A DNA stretch of 64,000 nucleotides from Aradus depressus (GCA_963662175.1 OY759224.1:26793489-26857488), one strand, 5' to 3'; numbered from the stretch's first letter, positions 11,365-22,310 are shown. Notes: generated by a model not told the origin, from the letters alone. Numbers and translations: made by a program.

Positions 11365-12000
11365 TTTCCTAACAACTTTTACTTGAAAAGATTTTTGATT
11401 AGGTCATAAAGTATAAGCGGCATTTTGTAAAATGTACTTAGGCCCCAAAATGCTCTCACTTTTCGATCGTTTTCGGCCAAAATCTAATCAGATCCAAATT
11501 AGCACATATGACATCTTCATTTCAAAGTTAATAGGTACAATAATTTCTGCGTTCAACTTTTGCATTTCGTTGTTTTTCCATTTCATTCGCATTTTCTTTG
11601 ACAAAACAAAAAATTATATTTATATTTATTGGAAAGCTGGTGAAATTTAGATATTTTTTTCGTAATCGGATCATACACTACCTTAAAATAAATTGTAAGA
11701 AAACACCATTCAAAAGTTGATTTTAACAGTGGAAGCGCTGTAGAGTTGAGCTTAATGTCGCCGTAAAAACCTATAATAGATTTAATTTAAATAAAACTTC
11801 TGTCCTGTATAGGAAATTTAATGCTGTTTCCAATAGTGGAATTGAATTTGAGTTTTGACAAATACTTTTTGAGATATGATTTTATACAAAAAAGTAAGAA
11901 AATTGAAAATTTTACGAAATCAAGAATAACTTTTAAAGAGGAACGAATCGGACCATAGTTTATTAGAACTTTGTTCCAAATGAAGTGAAGAACCATATCC
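11365..12000 (+). repeat. Dispersed repeat with TTTTTGATTAGGTCATAAA block
   Basis: The block AAAGATTTTTGATTAGG-TCATAAA followed by TTTTCGATCGTTTTCGGCC-AAAATC recurs at about 32140-32200 and 55395-55500 (there ATTTCGGCCAAAATTTAATG). No termini or frame were found, so it is an unclassified element. Confidence 0.45.
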
Positions 12001-12512
12001 CGAAGTATTGCCAGAGGTTGCTGTTACACCCGGTATATATCTTATATAGTCATGTAGTCATGTAAACACAGCTGTCCATTTATGGGTTTTGTCGAGTATT
12101 ATCTGTAACCGTAGACTAAACCAGTTGGAAATAGAGCGTGAAATAGGACAGACACCGGGGGGGAGGCCATACAAATAGATGTGTTGTAATTGAGACAAAC
12201 AAAAAAAAAAAAAAAAAAAAAACTGTATCCTCTGACTGTGTCGTGATCTAGTTGTGTGATGAAGACAACTGTCAAGGAACGATTGGGCACAGTTCGTTCA
12301 TTGTGTCAGGAGGAGAGACCCTCTCCTCAGACAATAAGAACGACTTATTAAAGAGGAACGAGTATACTACAGACCTACTTTTCAGATAAAATACTTTCAA
12401 AATGGTGAACTATCTCTTTCTTTTATTGAGTTGAAAAGAAGGTCAAAAGTTATGGCAATTTTCGATTACTTTTCCTGAAGCGACTGCGTTGAACAACACA
12501 GAGATCTAGCCA

Positions 12513-12556
12513 GTGACCTGACGAAGGGACGTAAGAACGTCCCGAAATGTCGTCGT
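12513..12556 (+). ncRNA. Hammerhead-ribozyme-like motif in a LINE 3' UTR
   Basis: Order: GUGAC (arm I), CUGACGA (12518-12524), one unpaired A, a perfect 7-bp hairpin GGGACGU-AAGA-ACGUCCC, GAAA (12544-12547), UGUC, then GUCGU (arm I', pairs with GUGAC using two wobbles). In the sister copy near 25991 the segment is GAAACAUC; the likely ancestor GAA-ACGU-C has a self-complementary stem III and a GUC cleavage triplet. One extra base between A9 and stem II departs from the textbook hammerhead. Confidence 0.6.
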
Positions 12557-12967
12557 GAATAAGACAATTCTGGAAAAATGATAAAACATTATCTTAATTT
12601 TTATTAAATTAAAAATGTATCTACTGTATTTATTATAGGTAACCCACAATTTTTTCAAATCAAGTTAACTGCTTCTTGCAATCAAGCTCAGCCTCCTGCA
12701 CGTTTTTCAAATATCATATAACCATTTTTTTCTTGCAAAACACACTTATTTCACATAAAAATATTCCATAAGGAGAAATGCAAAAACCAAATTTATTATT
12801 TATTTTATTATGAATTATTTAAAAATTACATTTCACTTCAATAAATTAAACAAAAACCAATAGAATGAAGGAGTACAACTGCCTTAGTTTTAAACGATGA
12901 AATAGTAACAAAAGTTCAATTTTTCGATTTCAGCCTTTAACCTCGTTTTGAAGTGAAAACGTCTATT

Positions 12968-13563
12968 CGCTCGTTAAGCACAGTGATAGCCGGTCAAACT
13001 TTCTTGTGTTACAAAATACCGTCAGATTTCAATCGATAATAACTACGAGACTAATAATGCGATAACAACGGTTGAGGTCACAATGGATAGAGCATGTCTG
13101 TACGTGTTTGTTGTGCAGTGTTTGTTTTGCCTGCGACGTTATTGGGCTAGTGTGGGCGCAGGCGGATGATTGTTGCGAATTAGCGTTGTGTAAAATTAGA
13201 AATTAGTGTAGCGTTATAACGCGTTTAGATAGGACGATGATTCGGGTGTCATTGTAAAGAGCTTGCGGAGCACTACTAGGACTCAAAGTGAAACAATAAA
13301 AATATTCGCCGAAATATATGTACTAAATTGAAAATTGCAAAAAAATTAAATTTGTCGTCTTATATGAATCGTAAATATGCGCGGAATTATAGAAAACGCA
13401 AATCAGAGGAAAGCTCGCATCAAAAGAAATTTGGAAAAACCTAAAAAGTCTAGTGCCGAGCAAATGGAAGAGCTACGGCAGCATCGAAAAGAAAATGAAA
13501 AATTATTTTATCCCGACGTTTTCACGGAAAATCTATGGCGTGGACCTTGACTACACCTTAATG
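12968..13563 (+). repeat. Unclassified repeat RepX, copy A
   Basis: About 0.6 kb also present in reverse at 56985-57530. Shared blocks include TTGAGGTCACAATGGATAGA, GGGTGTCATTGTAAAGAGC, ATGAATCGTAAATATGC and CGACGTTTTCACGGAAAATC. A short lysine/arginine-rich frame starting MNRKYARN lies in both copies, with different frameshifts. The protein family is not recognised. Copy A sits inside a LINE 3' UTR. Confidence 0.6.
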
Positions 13564-13812
13564 TTTTTTTTTTAACAACTTCGTTTTTGTGAGTTACCTC
13601 CTTTTTGCATAACACCGTCCATAGTAGTGTTGTTAATTTTAATCCATGTCTGTCGGACTACAAGTTAATATCTGTTTATGTATCTAATTTATAACCTATC
13701 TAAATATATACCTACATTCTCATGACGTAGCCCTATTACCATGTTATGGTTTAAAGGAAATAAACATTATTATTATTATTATTATAGAGAGATTTTATTC
13801 CAGGTGGATAAT

Positions 13813-13836
13813 GCCCCCCCCCCCCCCCCCCCCCCC
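13813..13836. repeat. Poly(C) tract
   Basis: Run of about 24 C immediately after the LINE tail region. Confidence 0.9.
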
Positions 13837-14063
13837 CTCAACCCTAACCTCCCGGGCTTACCAGGACGCACATAAAACGCCTACTATTCCCAGAGTTAAC
13901 TGTTTAAACGGTAATGTTGGGACTATTGTGTTCACGAACTATGTCCAGACTCCCCCCATTCTCCTGCCTCTAATCGGACGATTTATGGGACCTACCCTCT
14001 CTCTGTCTCCATGGCCAAACATAATAAATGGTGTGAACACCGCACTAACACCACTGGTGATAT

Positions 14064-14106
14064 ACCACTGATGATGATACTGCAGTGTGCGAAAGCTAGT
14101 TCTGGT
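14064..14106 (+). ncRNA. Hammerhead-ribozyme-like motif
   Basis: ACCA (arm I), CUGAUGA (14068-14074), hairpin AUAC-UGCA-GUGU, GAAA (14091-14094), GCUAGU (one change from a palindrome), UC, then UGGU, which pairs exactly with ACCA. The following TATAAATTAAAGCATTGG resembles the TAAAATAAAACAGTGGG downstream of the 38021 and 49840 motifs, so it is probably the same element family. Confidence 0.6.
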
Positions 14107-14180
14107 TATAAATTAAAGCATTGGAGAAAAACAATTTATTTAATTTGAAATCTAATAAATTGGAAACAACATTTAATTGT

Positions 14181-14505
14181 TAGGTTAGGCTTTAACTACG
14201 AGGTCATATCGCCTACTATCAGAGCGCTCTTTCGTCACTCTGGTGGACATGAGCCCAACTCTACTGTGGGAGTCTTAAATTTTGCCTACCCTAAATTTTT
14301 ATTCATCTAGGGTAGGTGTCTTTAACGAGTACCTGACATCGTACAGGCTCGGGACCATCTCTTAACGTCCCAACCGAAGGACGGCGTGCTTAATTTTATT
14401 TTACCTCTCAGAATAAATAAACTAAGGGCCTAGGTCGGGTTTCGAACCCACGATCTTGAGCTCAAAGAAGACAAGCACGCATACCACTGAGCTACCGGCT
14501 CCCTC
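14181..14505 (-). mobile_element. SINE, (CCTAA)n family
   Basis: Reverse copy: TAGGTTAGG tail at the left, full body, box B as GTCGGGTTTCGAACCCACG, and head GAGCTACCGGCTCCCTC at the right. No clear target duplication. Confidence 0.85.
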
Positions 14506-14570
14506 TTTGACACAATTGATCTATTACTAAAATAAGGATACACCTTACATTACTATATTACTATACGAAG

Positions 14571-14880
14571 TATAGGGGAAGTTATTCAATCGGTCAGGAA
14601 TTCGAAGTTGAATTTTCACCGGAATTTCAAAAATGAAAATGACATACAAACTAATCAAACTATCGCACTCCCTTTAAAATCAATCGATCGTTTGGACTAA
14701 AAAATCGATAGTTGACTTGCATAGGGGCTCTTAAATTCTCATACGAAATTTTGTGTCGATAAGTTCATTACATTGACAGTTATTAGGGTTTTTGAATAGA
14801 GCCTCTCCCCTAATCACCCCTTTTTCTTCGATCGATTTGGCTGAAAATCGACAGTTGCGATACATTCATTCTTATCGTGT
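14571..14880. repeat. Two abutting CTTCCCC-family fragments in opposite orientation
   Basis: 14571-14635 is a reverse terminus (CGAAGTATAGGGGAAGTT). From about 14660 a forward piece begins at CGCACTCCCTTTAAAATC and runs through TTTTGTGTCGATAAGTTC. The junction suggests rearrangement or nested insertion. Confidence 0.5.
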
Positions 14881-14884
14881 TTAC

Positions 14885-15001
14885 AGAGACAATAGCCTGA
14901 ACGGATATGCCCCCTGTGTGCTGATGAGACTGAGAGATGACCTGGCCCATTTGCTCCTCTACTGTCCTGCCTACTCTCCACTCAGGGATATCTCTACCTA
15001 A
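14885..15001 (+). pseudogene. C-terminal zinc-finger remnant of a non-LTR retrotransposon
   Basis: A short frame reads LRDDLAHLLLYCPAYSPLRDI before a stop at about 15001. The H..LL.CP.Y...R pattern is the tail of the CCHC-type motif found at the C-terminus of LINE ORF2 proteins. The first cysteine pair is not preserved. AT-rich sequence to about 15170 may be its 3' UTR. Confidence 0.5.
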
Positions 15002-15275
15002 CTAAGGTCTCTCCAACATAGGAAAACAATACTAGCTATCACATAAATATTATTGGATTGTACTGACTTACATTATTATACTTTAGTCATTATTATTGTA
15101 TTTACTTATGTTAATTTTCAAGTATGTTATTTATTTTCCTTTTTCTTCTATAGCTAGTCATTTTGTATGAAAACTGACATTATTGCAGAGATATTGTGAA
15201 ATAATTCAAATGAACTTGAAAGAAATAAAACTTGTTTATTTATGATATTGTCTAATTTCACCAACTATATATACA

Positions 15276-15311
15276 TGGGAGTACTTTCGGTATTTCTACC
15301 ATCCTCAGCCA
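15276..15311 (-). ncRNA. Hammerhead-ribozyme-like motif, left arm
   Basis: Minus strand: UGG, CUGAGGA (15308-15302), one unpaired U, GGUA-GAAA-UACC hairpin, GAAA (15288-15285), GUAC palindrome, UC, CCA. The arms UGG/CCA pair. All core boxes are intact. Identical to 15708-15743 over the motif. Confidence 0.6.
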
Positions 15312-15707
15312 AAAGCATAAGAGATAAGTATTTTCTCTTATAGGTAAGAGATTTATTTTAAATATTGTAAAAAAATCATTTTGTTCTTTAACCCATTAAC
15401 CTTTTTTTAAATCATTATACACAAAAATAAAATAAAAATTATAACTTATAAAATTTGTGATTGAAATATTTTGTTATTCTTCTCTTTTTATTTTCACCAC
15501 CAAAGCACGCTATAAACAAAAAAAAGAAGGCCACCCCTTTTAGATTCTTGTTAACCTAAGAATAAGAAACGTTTCAATATATGTATCGGACACCGATTGA
15601 TTTTTAGCCAAATCGGCCAATGGAAAGCGGGCTTAAGACAAAAACTATAATAACTGCCGTTGTAATGAATGTATTGGCACTAAATTTAGTCTTATCTCTT
15701 ATGCTTT

Positions 15708-15743
15708 TGGCTGAGGATGGTAGAAATACCGAAAGTACTCCCA
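15708..15743 (+). ncRNA. Hammerhead-ribozyme-like motif, right arm
   Basis: Plus strand: UGG, CUGAGGA (15711-15717), unpaired U, GGUA-GAAA-UACC, GAAA (15731-15734), GUAC, UC, CCA. Predicted break after the C at 15740. Downstream GTGAAATTAGACAAT is shared with the 27919, 41913 and 43212 motifs. Confidence 0.6.
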
Positions 15744-16454
15744 TGTAAATGTAGTTGGTGAAATTAGACAATATCATAAATAAACAAGTTTTATTTCTTT
15801 CAAGTTCATTTATTTTGTACGTTATCCTCAACCATAGAAAGATCTTCATTTTCTTCACCTGAGTCTGTTTTTTATGTTCTCAATTATTTACTTTCTTTAT
15901 TTATTTTTCATTATGTCTATAAGGTCACTATTGTATATAAGACTCCAATCTCTTGCAATAAGACCCATGTATCTTGTTAAGCAATAAAGAATTATTATTA
16001 TTATTAAATACACAGAGACAAAAAAATATTTTTTCATCTTGGAATCTGAGGAATGAGTTGTAGGAAAACATGAAATGTTGAAAAAACTACATCAAATTTC
16101 CGACCGATTACATAACTTCCCCTATACTTTGTATATTTGAGGAAGTAAAAAAAAAATAATGATTTAGCAGGGGGACTTTGTGGTAAAACAGACTCCATGA
16201 AATGTATTTAGAGAACAATTTAAATTAAATTCCAGATTAGAATTGATTCATTTGCATTATGATAGGGTTTGAATCAATAGTTCAATTAACTGTTTGTGGT
16301 TGAGCAGTCTACACTGTAATCAAGCACAAACCCTCATGTATCAATCATACATACTTGTGCAATTACAAGAAAATGTAATATGCATCTTGTTGAATGCGTT
16401 TCCTTGCTACTAAATAATTTTATAAATTCTTAACATTAAAAAAAAAAAAGTTGT

Positions 16455-17058
16455 GACTTCCCCAGTGCGAATTAATCAACTAATTTTTCGCCTCTAAAAT
16501 ACATCAACCATTTTGTTTTACACATTAAAGTTTTTGTGTTAAGCCTGTGTGACCCTAATCCCTCAATTTCTCTTTGACCAATTCGGCTGAGGGTTAATAG
16601 GTGTCGTTCTTATCGGATTCTGGATACACAAATATAACATTTTGTGTTGATGTAGGGGCGTAGCCAGGATTTTGAGCAGGGGGGGGGGGGGGGGGGCAAA
16701 GTTAGGCTAGAGAGGTGGGGGTATAGACTCCCGGGCGCTCTGCACTTGTAACAGCTGATTGTTGATTTAGGAATCAGACGCACGGGAAATTTGAAGATCC
16801 TATTGGTAATTTGAAAGCAATTCATTTTTAATAAAAACTATTTTTTTTAGTTTAGTTAATTTATATCTTGGATTTTTGCTCTGACCATGGGGGGGGGGGG
16901 GGGGGGGGGGGGGGGAGAGGACACGTGCCCCCTTTGCTCCCCCCTCCCCCCCTGGCTACGCCCCTGTTGATGCATTTAATACGTTGGCAGTTATTAGGAT
17001 TTATCTTTTATCCCCCTCTTATCCTTTCTTTCCCTTCAGCCAATTCCGCGGGAAAATA
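16455..17058 (+). repeat. CTTCCCC-family copy interrupted by an hAT-like MITE
   Basis: Forward copy starting GACTTCCCCAGTGCGAATTA, running to TTTTGTGTTGATG, interrupted by 16653-16964, and resuming CATTTAATACGTTGGCAG. It is cut off near 17058 at the LINE insertion. Confidence 0.65.
16653..16964. mobile_element. hAT-like MITE (AGGGGCGTAGCCAGG termini)
   Basis: Inverted termini TAGGGGCGTAGCCAGG and CCTGGCTACGCCCC enclose about 310 bp. GTTGATGT at the left and GTTGATGC at the right look like an 8-bp target duplication with one change. The interior holds two poly(G) tracts (16679-16697, 16889-16915). Terminal sequence and duplication length fit hAT; no transposase is present. Confidence 0.7.
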
Positions 17059-17066
17059 GCATAAAT

Positions 17067-19941
17067 TCAATTCAATTCAATTTCAATTCTTTATTAGCCT
17101 TTAAGAAATACATCTTTTAGGCTCAGGGTTCGGCCTGTTTATGATATATACATTATTCAGTTTAAAAAAAGTACAAATAAATGAAAATATAAAATAATAA
17201 TAATAATAAAATACAAAGTAATATAGAACCTAACTGTTAATTAACAAATTAAAACAAAAATAAAAATGGTATTTTATTTGAATACTTCAATGTCCTCTAA
17301 TTTTTAGCGCCCTTACTATGTATAGTATAATATTATTGAGGTTTTGGTTGTTCGCAATGTTGAAAAGGGTCTTGTGAGGTTGCGGGCTCTTTAGTGCTTC
17401 TACCAGGTACTTTTTTCTTAGTTGGCTGAAGGCTGGACACTCCATGAAGAAATGGTGGATGTCGTCCGGTCGGTCTTCGTTGCAGACACTACAGCTGTCT
17501 TCCCTGTTGAAGAGGTAGGTCACTCCTCCCACCGTCACTCTAGCCAGGCTTTCTCTACACAGCCGTATCTGAGCCAACACTCTCGTCCTCTCGATATTTG
17601 TCCTTAGCTTTAAGTAGACGTTGTAACAGTAAATGTCCTTGTATGTGAGGTTATAGTTAGATTCGAGAATGTGCTGTGTGCCGTGAATGTCTCTATCGCG
17701 GCTCCTTTCTTCAAATCTACTCACAATCTTTTTCTTATGCCTGCTGATAAGATCAGGGTCCTGAGTATCCCATAACCATGAATAGCCTACAGAGGTTAGG
17801 ATATTCCGGAGTTGAGTCACCCAGTTGTAGGCCGGTAGGTCTGAAGGCTGCTTGCTCAGGAACAGGAGACGTTCGTAACACAGTCTAGGGTACCTGTCGG
17901 CCGGCATCTCCAGTATTTTGCTCCACCAGCCCACTGCTCTTCCGATTACGATGGCACTAAGATTGTAGCTGTTAGTCTCTACTCTCACGAAGCTGTTTGG
18001 AGTTGACTTTGGAAGCTTCAGTACTCTTTTGTAGTATCTTGTGAGCACCGTATCTAGTTTCTCCAGGTATTCTAAAGCCCATATTTCCGAGGAGTACAAC
18101 AGAGTGGCCAGTGTGACTGACTCCAGCAGTTTCTTCTTGGTGTCCCAACTGTCCGATCTTGCTGCCGCTAAAGTGTGGATGGTTATTCCTGTGGCTTTGT
18201 TCGCTTTGGAAATGTAGACGTCTGCAGTTTCGCTAAATTTTCCTGTTTTTGAAAAAGGAATTCCTAGGTAAGTTTGTTTTTTTACCACTTCTATTATGTT
18301 TCCTTGGTAGTAGAATGGTGTTTGAAGTTTTTGGTTAGGACTTCTATGAAAAATGAGAATTTTTGATTTCTGGGTGTTGAGTTCTAGTAAGTTTTCTTTC
18401 AGGTAAGTGCTGAGATAATTAAGTTTGTTCTGCAAATCTTTGGGAGTATCACTAAACATTACCAAATCGTCTGCATACATTAGGAATATAATGTCGTTTT
18501 TGCCATCGATATTTACTCCTCTGAAGCCATTTTCTTTAAATAATTTTTCTATGTCGAACAGGAACAAGTTAAATAGAGTGGGACTGATAGAATCTCCTTG
18601 CAGCACCCCTGTTTCTACCTTGATATTCTTTGTTTGACCTGAAGGTGTGGAAACTGTTACATTTGCATTATTGTAAAAACTTTGAAGCACTGCTATAAAC
18701 TTTTTACTCACTCCAATGGATGATAGTTTATTCCATAAGATGTGGCGGTTTAGGGAGTCAAAAGCTTTCTTTAAATCTATGAAAAAAGCATAAAGATACC
18801 TACTTTTTAAACGGATATTGTTATATATAATAGCTTGCAAACAGAAGATGTTATCGGAGCAGCCTCGGCCTGTTCTGAAACCTGATTGTGCTTCTGGTAG
18901 TAAGCCTTCTGTTTCTATCCAGGCTGAAAGTCTCTTGTTTTGTATCGAGGTGAAGATTTTCGGCATAGTATTAACTAAAGCTACAGTTCGATAGTTGTGT
19001 GGGTCGTCTGGGTCGCCTTTCTTATGGATGAGGAATGCTGCAAGTTGTGACCATTGACTCGGCACTCGTTCTTCCTCCATCACTCTGTTGAACAGGTTCA
19101 GCAGGTAGTGTTGCCATGCAGGGGTTAGGCACTTATAAACTTCATTCGGAATGCCGTCGGTCCCCGGTGCTTTTTGGTTTTTTGTACCCTGTATTGCTTC
19201 GGTAATCTCATTCATCGAGATAGGTGAGTCCAAATGCCGAAGTGTCGTGTTTGGCAGCGATGTTTCTGGTAGTATGCTTTTTGAGCTATATAAATCCGTG
19301 AAGTAATTTTCCCAGATTTTCAGACTTATTGTGGAGACTAAAGAGGGTCTAGGTTTGAATTTCTTGATGACTTTCCAGAAAGTTTGACTATTTTGAACGG
19401 CAGCGATATCATCGGATATCTGTCTGTAGTGTCTTGCTTTGGTTTCTTTAGCTAACCTCTTGTATTTCTTTTTACTTTCCAAGTATTTCTCAAGTAGTGT
19501 TAGAGTGGGCTTCTTTTTCCATCTGCAGTAGCTTCTTCTTGTTTCCTTCTTCACTGCACGGCACTCTTCGTTGAACCATTTATTTCTGTGATGACTCTTC
19601 TGTTTGGCTGGGATTTTCACTAATTTCAACATATCTGTAATGATGGCAGTGACATTTAAAGTACCAGTAAAATTATCGTATAATTTATCTAGCGATGTAT
19701 CGTTAAAATATATGTTTTGTGACATCTGCAGTAGATGATAAAAAAGTGGTGCCTTTGAGTCGTCCCATGTTATTTTTTCTTTGTAGTTTATTTTAATAGA
19801 ATTATTTGATGGTATTATATTATTTAAATTTAAAGTTAGTTGACAAATCAAATGATCCGATACTTCCACACACTGTAAAACTTTGAAGTCCTCAATTTTA
19901 TCTAACAAGGAAGAGCTGACCCAGATCAAGTCTATCTATAT
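17067..19941 (-). mobile_element. 5'-truncated LINE with intact RT frame
   Basis: About 2.9 kb. The 3' end at the left is a TTGAA-repeat tail following AATAAAGAATTG. The perfect 14-bp duplication AAAATAGCATAAAT flanks it at 17053-17066 and 19942-19955. The 5' truncation falls within the endonuclease domain. The uninterrupted frame and perfect duplication mean a recent insertion. A related 3' fragment is at 60814-61495. Confidence 0.9.
17287..19929 (-). CDS. LINE ORF2 protein: endonuclease tail, reverse transcriptase, C-terminal zinc finger
   Basis: 880 codons without a stop, open to the 5' end of the truncated element, so the apparent start is only the first usable codon. Residues about 1-35 (IWVSSSLL...VSDHLI) are the end of an APE-type endonuclease with the SDH motif. 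RT motifs follow in order: RTVALVNTMPKIF (~315), SGFRTGRGCSDN (~350), FIDLKKAFDSLN (~385), GVLQGDSISPTLFN (~445) and the catalytic YADD (~485; genome 18466-18477). Near residue 813 is CSVCNED followed by HHFFMEC, a CCHC-like zinc motif. No RNase H domain is seen. The RT style resembles CR1/L2-type elements, but the clade is uncertain. The protein would copy its own RNA into DNA at a nicked target; lacking most of the endonuclease, this copy is probably not autonomous. Confidence 0.9.
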   Translation of the reverse strand: MIWVSSSLLDKIEDFKVLQCVEVSDHLICQLTLNLNNIIPSNNSIKINYKEKITWDDSKAPLFYHLLQMSQNIYFNDTSLDKLYDNFTGTLNVTAIITDMLKLVKIPAKQKSHHRNKWFNEECRAVKKETRRSYCRWKKKPTLTLLEKYLESKKKYKRLAKETKARHYRQISDDIAAVQNSQTFWKVIKKFKPRPSLVSTISLKIWENYFTDLYSSKSILPETSLPNTTLRHLDSPISMNEITEAIQGTKNQKAPGTDGIPNEVYKCLTPAWQHYLLNLFNRVMEEERVPSQWSQLAAFLIHKKGDPDDPHNYRTVALVNTMPKIFTSIQNKRLSAWIETEGLLPEAQSGFRTGRGCSDNIFCLQAIIYNNIRLKSRYLYAFFIDLKKAFDSLNRHILWNKLSSIGVSKKFIAVLQSFYNNANVTVSTPSGQTKNIKVETGVLQGDSISPTLFNLFLFDIEKLFKENGFRGVNIDGKNDIIFLMYADDLVMFSDTPKDLQNKLNYLSTYLKENLLELNTQKSKILIFHRSPNQKLQTPFYYQGNIIEVVKKQTYLGIPFSKTGKFSETADVYISKANKATGITIHTLAAARSDSWDTKKKLLESVTLATLLYSSEIWALEYLEKLDTVLTRYYKRVLKLPKSTPNSFVRVETNSYNLSAIVIGRAVGWWSKILEMPADRYPRLCYERLLFLSKQPSDLPAYNWVTQLRNILTSVGYSWLWDTQDPDLISRHKKKIVSRFEERSRDRDIHGTQHILESNYNLTYKDIYCYNVYLKLRTNIERTRVLAQIRLCRESLARVTVGGVTYLFNREDSCSVCNEDRPDDIHHFFMECPAFSQLRKKYLVEALKSPQPHKTLFNIANNQNLNNIILYIVRALKIRGH

Positions 19942-19959
19942 AAAATAGCATAAATGGTC

Positions 19960-20215
19960 CTTATGAGATTATGAATTTACATGTAATGAATTTATGTGTA
20001 ATGAATTAAATTATGTGTAATGAATAAAATATGAATAAATAAATAAATTATGTATAAAGAATTTATGTGTAATGAATTAAATAAATTATAACATAAATAA
20101 ATTATTATTGTTATATAATAAATTATTATTGTTATTATTATAACATAAATGAATTATGTATAATGAATGAATTAAATTATGAATTTATATGTAATGAATT
20201 TACATGAATATGAAA
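19960..20215. repeat. Low-complexity ATGAATTTATG-type tract
   Basis: Irregular tandem repetition of AATGAATTTATGTGTAATG-like words, with ATTATTGTTATT patches. No coding sense. Confidence 0.6.
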
Positions 20216-20267
20216 TTTTGTGTCGATAAATTCATTACAACGGCAGTTATTAAAGTTTTTGTGTTAA

Positions 20268-20298
<31 letters not shown>

Positions 20299-20555
20299 TC
20301 CCCACTTCCCCTTGATCAATTTCGCTGAAAATCAAATGGTGTCTTATGTATGGGGTTCTGGGTATAGAGATAAAATTTCGTGTTGATACACATTCATGCT
20401 ATCAGAAGATATCGATCGGAGACACTGTGAGAAATTATTTATTTTCATGATTTTAGAACCGGGGGTTGAAAAATATGAAATTTCGGTTAAAATTCAACAT
20501 CTAACTTCTGACAGATCTCATAACTTTCCGTATACTTCATATACTTTATATGACG
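20210..20555 (+). repeat. CTTCCCC-family copy with poly(C) expansion
   Basis: Forward copy: TTTTGTGTCGATAAATTC, TTTGTGTTAAGCC, then a run of about 28 C (20270-20297) replacing the normal CCTCCCCCTAATCCC block, then TTCCCCTTGATCAATTTCGC and the CTTTCCGTATACTTCATATA terminus. Confidence 0.65.
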
Positions 20556-20559
20556 AAAC

Positions 20560-20745
20560 GATACAAGCCCGGGCATTAACTACGAGGTGATATCGCCTAC
20601 TACAAGAGCGCTCTTTTCTCTACCATGGGTCCTAAATTTTGCCAAAAATAAATGTTCATTCACCTAGGGTAGGGGGGTCTTTAACCTGACGTACAAGCTC
20701 GGGACCATAGGGTTCATGTTCCATTCCAAGGACGGCGTGCTCAAG
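20560..20745 (-). repeat. SINE fragment, (CCTAA)n family
   Basis: Reverse fragment: GCCCGGGCATTAACTACG, CTACAAGAGCGCTC, CACCTAGGGTAGG and CAAGGACGGCGTGCTCAAG, with internal deletions and no tRNA head. Confidence 0.65.
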
Positions 20746-21095
20746 GGCCCTTTCCCTTCGGCCGATTCCGCGATAAACTAGCAGTTGTCTTCTTTATGGG
20801 GTTTTGAATTTACATATGAAATTTTCTGTTGAAACATTCATTATATCGGCAGTTATTAGAGTCTTCGTGTTAAGCCGATTTTTCTGAAAGTGAATCAAGT
20901 TTCTTATGGGGTTCTGGAAAGGCATACTAAATTCCGTGTAGATACATTTATTCTATCGTTATCGTGTTCACAGACACACACACTCAGATAGACAGAAATG
21001 GGCTTCATGGGGTCGGAAAACGTGAAATTCCTGTGAAAACTCTATATCGAATTTCTGACCGATTACATAACTTCCCGTATGCTTCGTATAGTTAA
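20746..21095 (+). repeat. CTTCCCC-family copy
   Basis: Forward copy from CCTTCGGCCGATTCCGCG through TGTTCACAGACACACACAC to CATAACTTCCCGTATGCTTC. Diverged, no frame. Confidence 0.6.
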
Positions 21096-21099
21096 AGTC

Positions 21100-21880
21100 A
21101 CATTTTAATGTACATAAATCATTTTGTATAACCAAACGATACATAGCCAAAGTTATGAAAATTAAATACACAAAATGAAGAATAGGGGAGGATATTTTGA
21201 AACGAAGGGTTTATATAGACAAATTCTGTACAATATTTAACGAATGTTCAATTAATTGTGACTAACGATGCTCCTGGTCTGTTTCAACTGACTGTTGGTC
21301 ACCATGTCAGGTCTCTTTTATGAATACCATACCAAACCACTGGTAACCATTAGGCAACATAGAAGGGGGACACTGTGGTCGCATCTACCCCTAAAAGATT
21401 ATTAAACATATCTCTCCCCCAACCCCTATCTCTCTCGGATATTCATTTTAATTGAAAATGATTATAAACATTGAACATTTTAAACAAAATATTGATATAA
21501 TTCATCAGTTAAGGATAATTTTCTATTTTTATGTGAAAATGCATCAATAATGATTGTCAAAATAAGAATGAGTAATTGTTTGTCTTGCGTTATTTATAAT
21601 TTATTTTTTTTATTAATAAAAAATCTATCATCTATCATCACTTTCATCATTAGAATAAACTATAAATTATTGCTGAAATCATCATTAAAATGACTTTATA
21701 GCATGCACTCCATCGATTTCCTATACAAATAAGAGGAGAGGGGGTAAAAAAAAAAATTGGACCAAAAAATGGACCGGCAAGATCCATATTATTAATCTTT
21801 GAGCTATTCTCAACTAAAATCCATTGGCGGAATTCGGTCCTCACATTTTGCATACTCACTTCCCTTTAGCGCCCGGTCTA
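21100..21880. other. Stretch with no recognised feature
   Basis: No bounded repeat or credible coding frame identified. Confidence 0.4.
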
Positions 21881-22310
21881 AAACAAATTTCAAAAGAGTC
21901 CTGATTCATGTTTAGATAGCAAACTTGTATTTTTAGAAAATTAATATCGACACGAAATTTTAAACGTGGTCTAGAAAGATGAAGCTATTGATTCTTAATT
22001 ATATTGGCAAAAGAGAATAATAAGATATTAGAAGGGGACTTAACAGACGCTAATAACAGCTGTTGGAATGAATGTATCTAGAAGAAATTTAATATGCGGA
22101 TTGAAAAGTATTTGACACCTATAAAATTTCAGCCAAATCGGTCAAAGAGAAAGGAGGAGGGAGAAGGAGGCTTAATTCCAAACCAATAGCTGCCAATGAC
22201 AAGTATGTTGCGACAAAAAATGTTATTAAGTAGTAATAGAGTCACAAGATTACTGATTCACAGACAAATCGATCAAAGAGAATAAGAAAGAGAGTGAAAA
22301 CTCACAAATA
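21880..22310 (-). repeat. Diverged CTTCCCC-family sequence
   Basis: Recognisable by AATATCGACACGAAATTTTA, GGAATGAATGTATCTAG and AATCGGTCAAAGAG blocks in reverse order. Heavily diverged. Confidence 0.4.

Larger units (their letters stand above)
12505..13790 (+). mobile_element. LINE 3' UTR with (ATT)n tail, copy 2, interrupted
   Basis: Begins at the hammerhead-like motif (12513-12556), continues TTATCTTAATTTTTATTAAATT to about 12638, and resumes at about 13620 with GTGTTGTTAATTTTAATCC, CTATTACCATGTTATGG, AAGGAAATAAACATTATT and an ATT tail to about 13786. The gap holds about 0.95 kb of inserted DNA including repeat RepX. Confidence 0.6.
15170..15811. mobile_element. Inverted-arm element carrying two hammerhead-like motifs
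   Basis: Left arm (about 15205-15330) and right arm (about 15687-15811) are reverse complements: AAACTTGTTTATTTATGATA, GTCTAATTTCACCAAC and the motif occur in both. Each arm carries one motif, pointing outward. Related copies lie at 41860-42478 and 43127-43672. No protein is encoded between the arms. Confidence 0.7.

Noticed and set aside
15604..15858. 84-codon minus-strand frame
   Set aside because: It spans a repeat arm and part of a CTTCCCC fragment; similar words recur in other copies with different frames.
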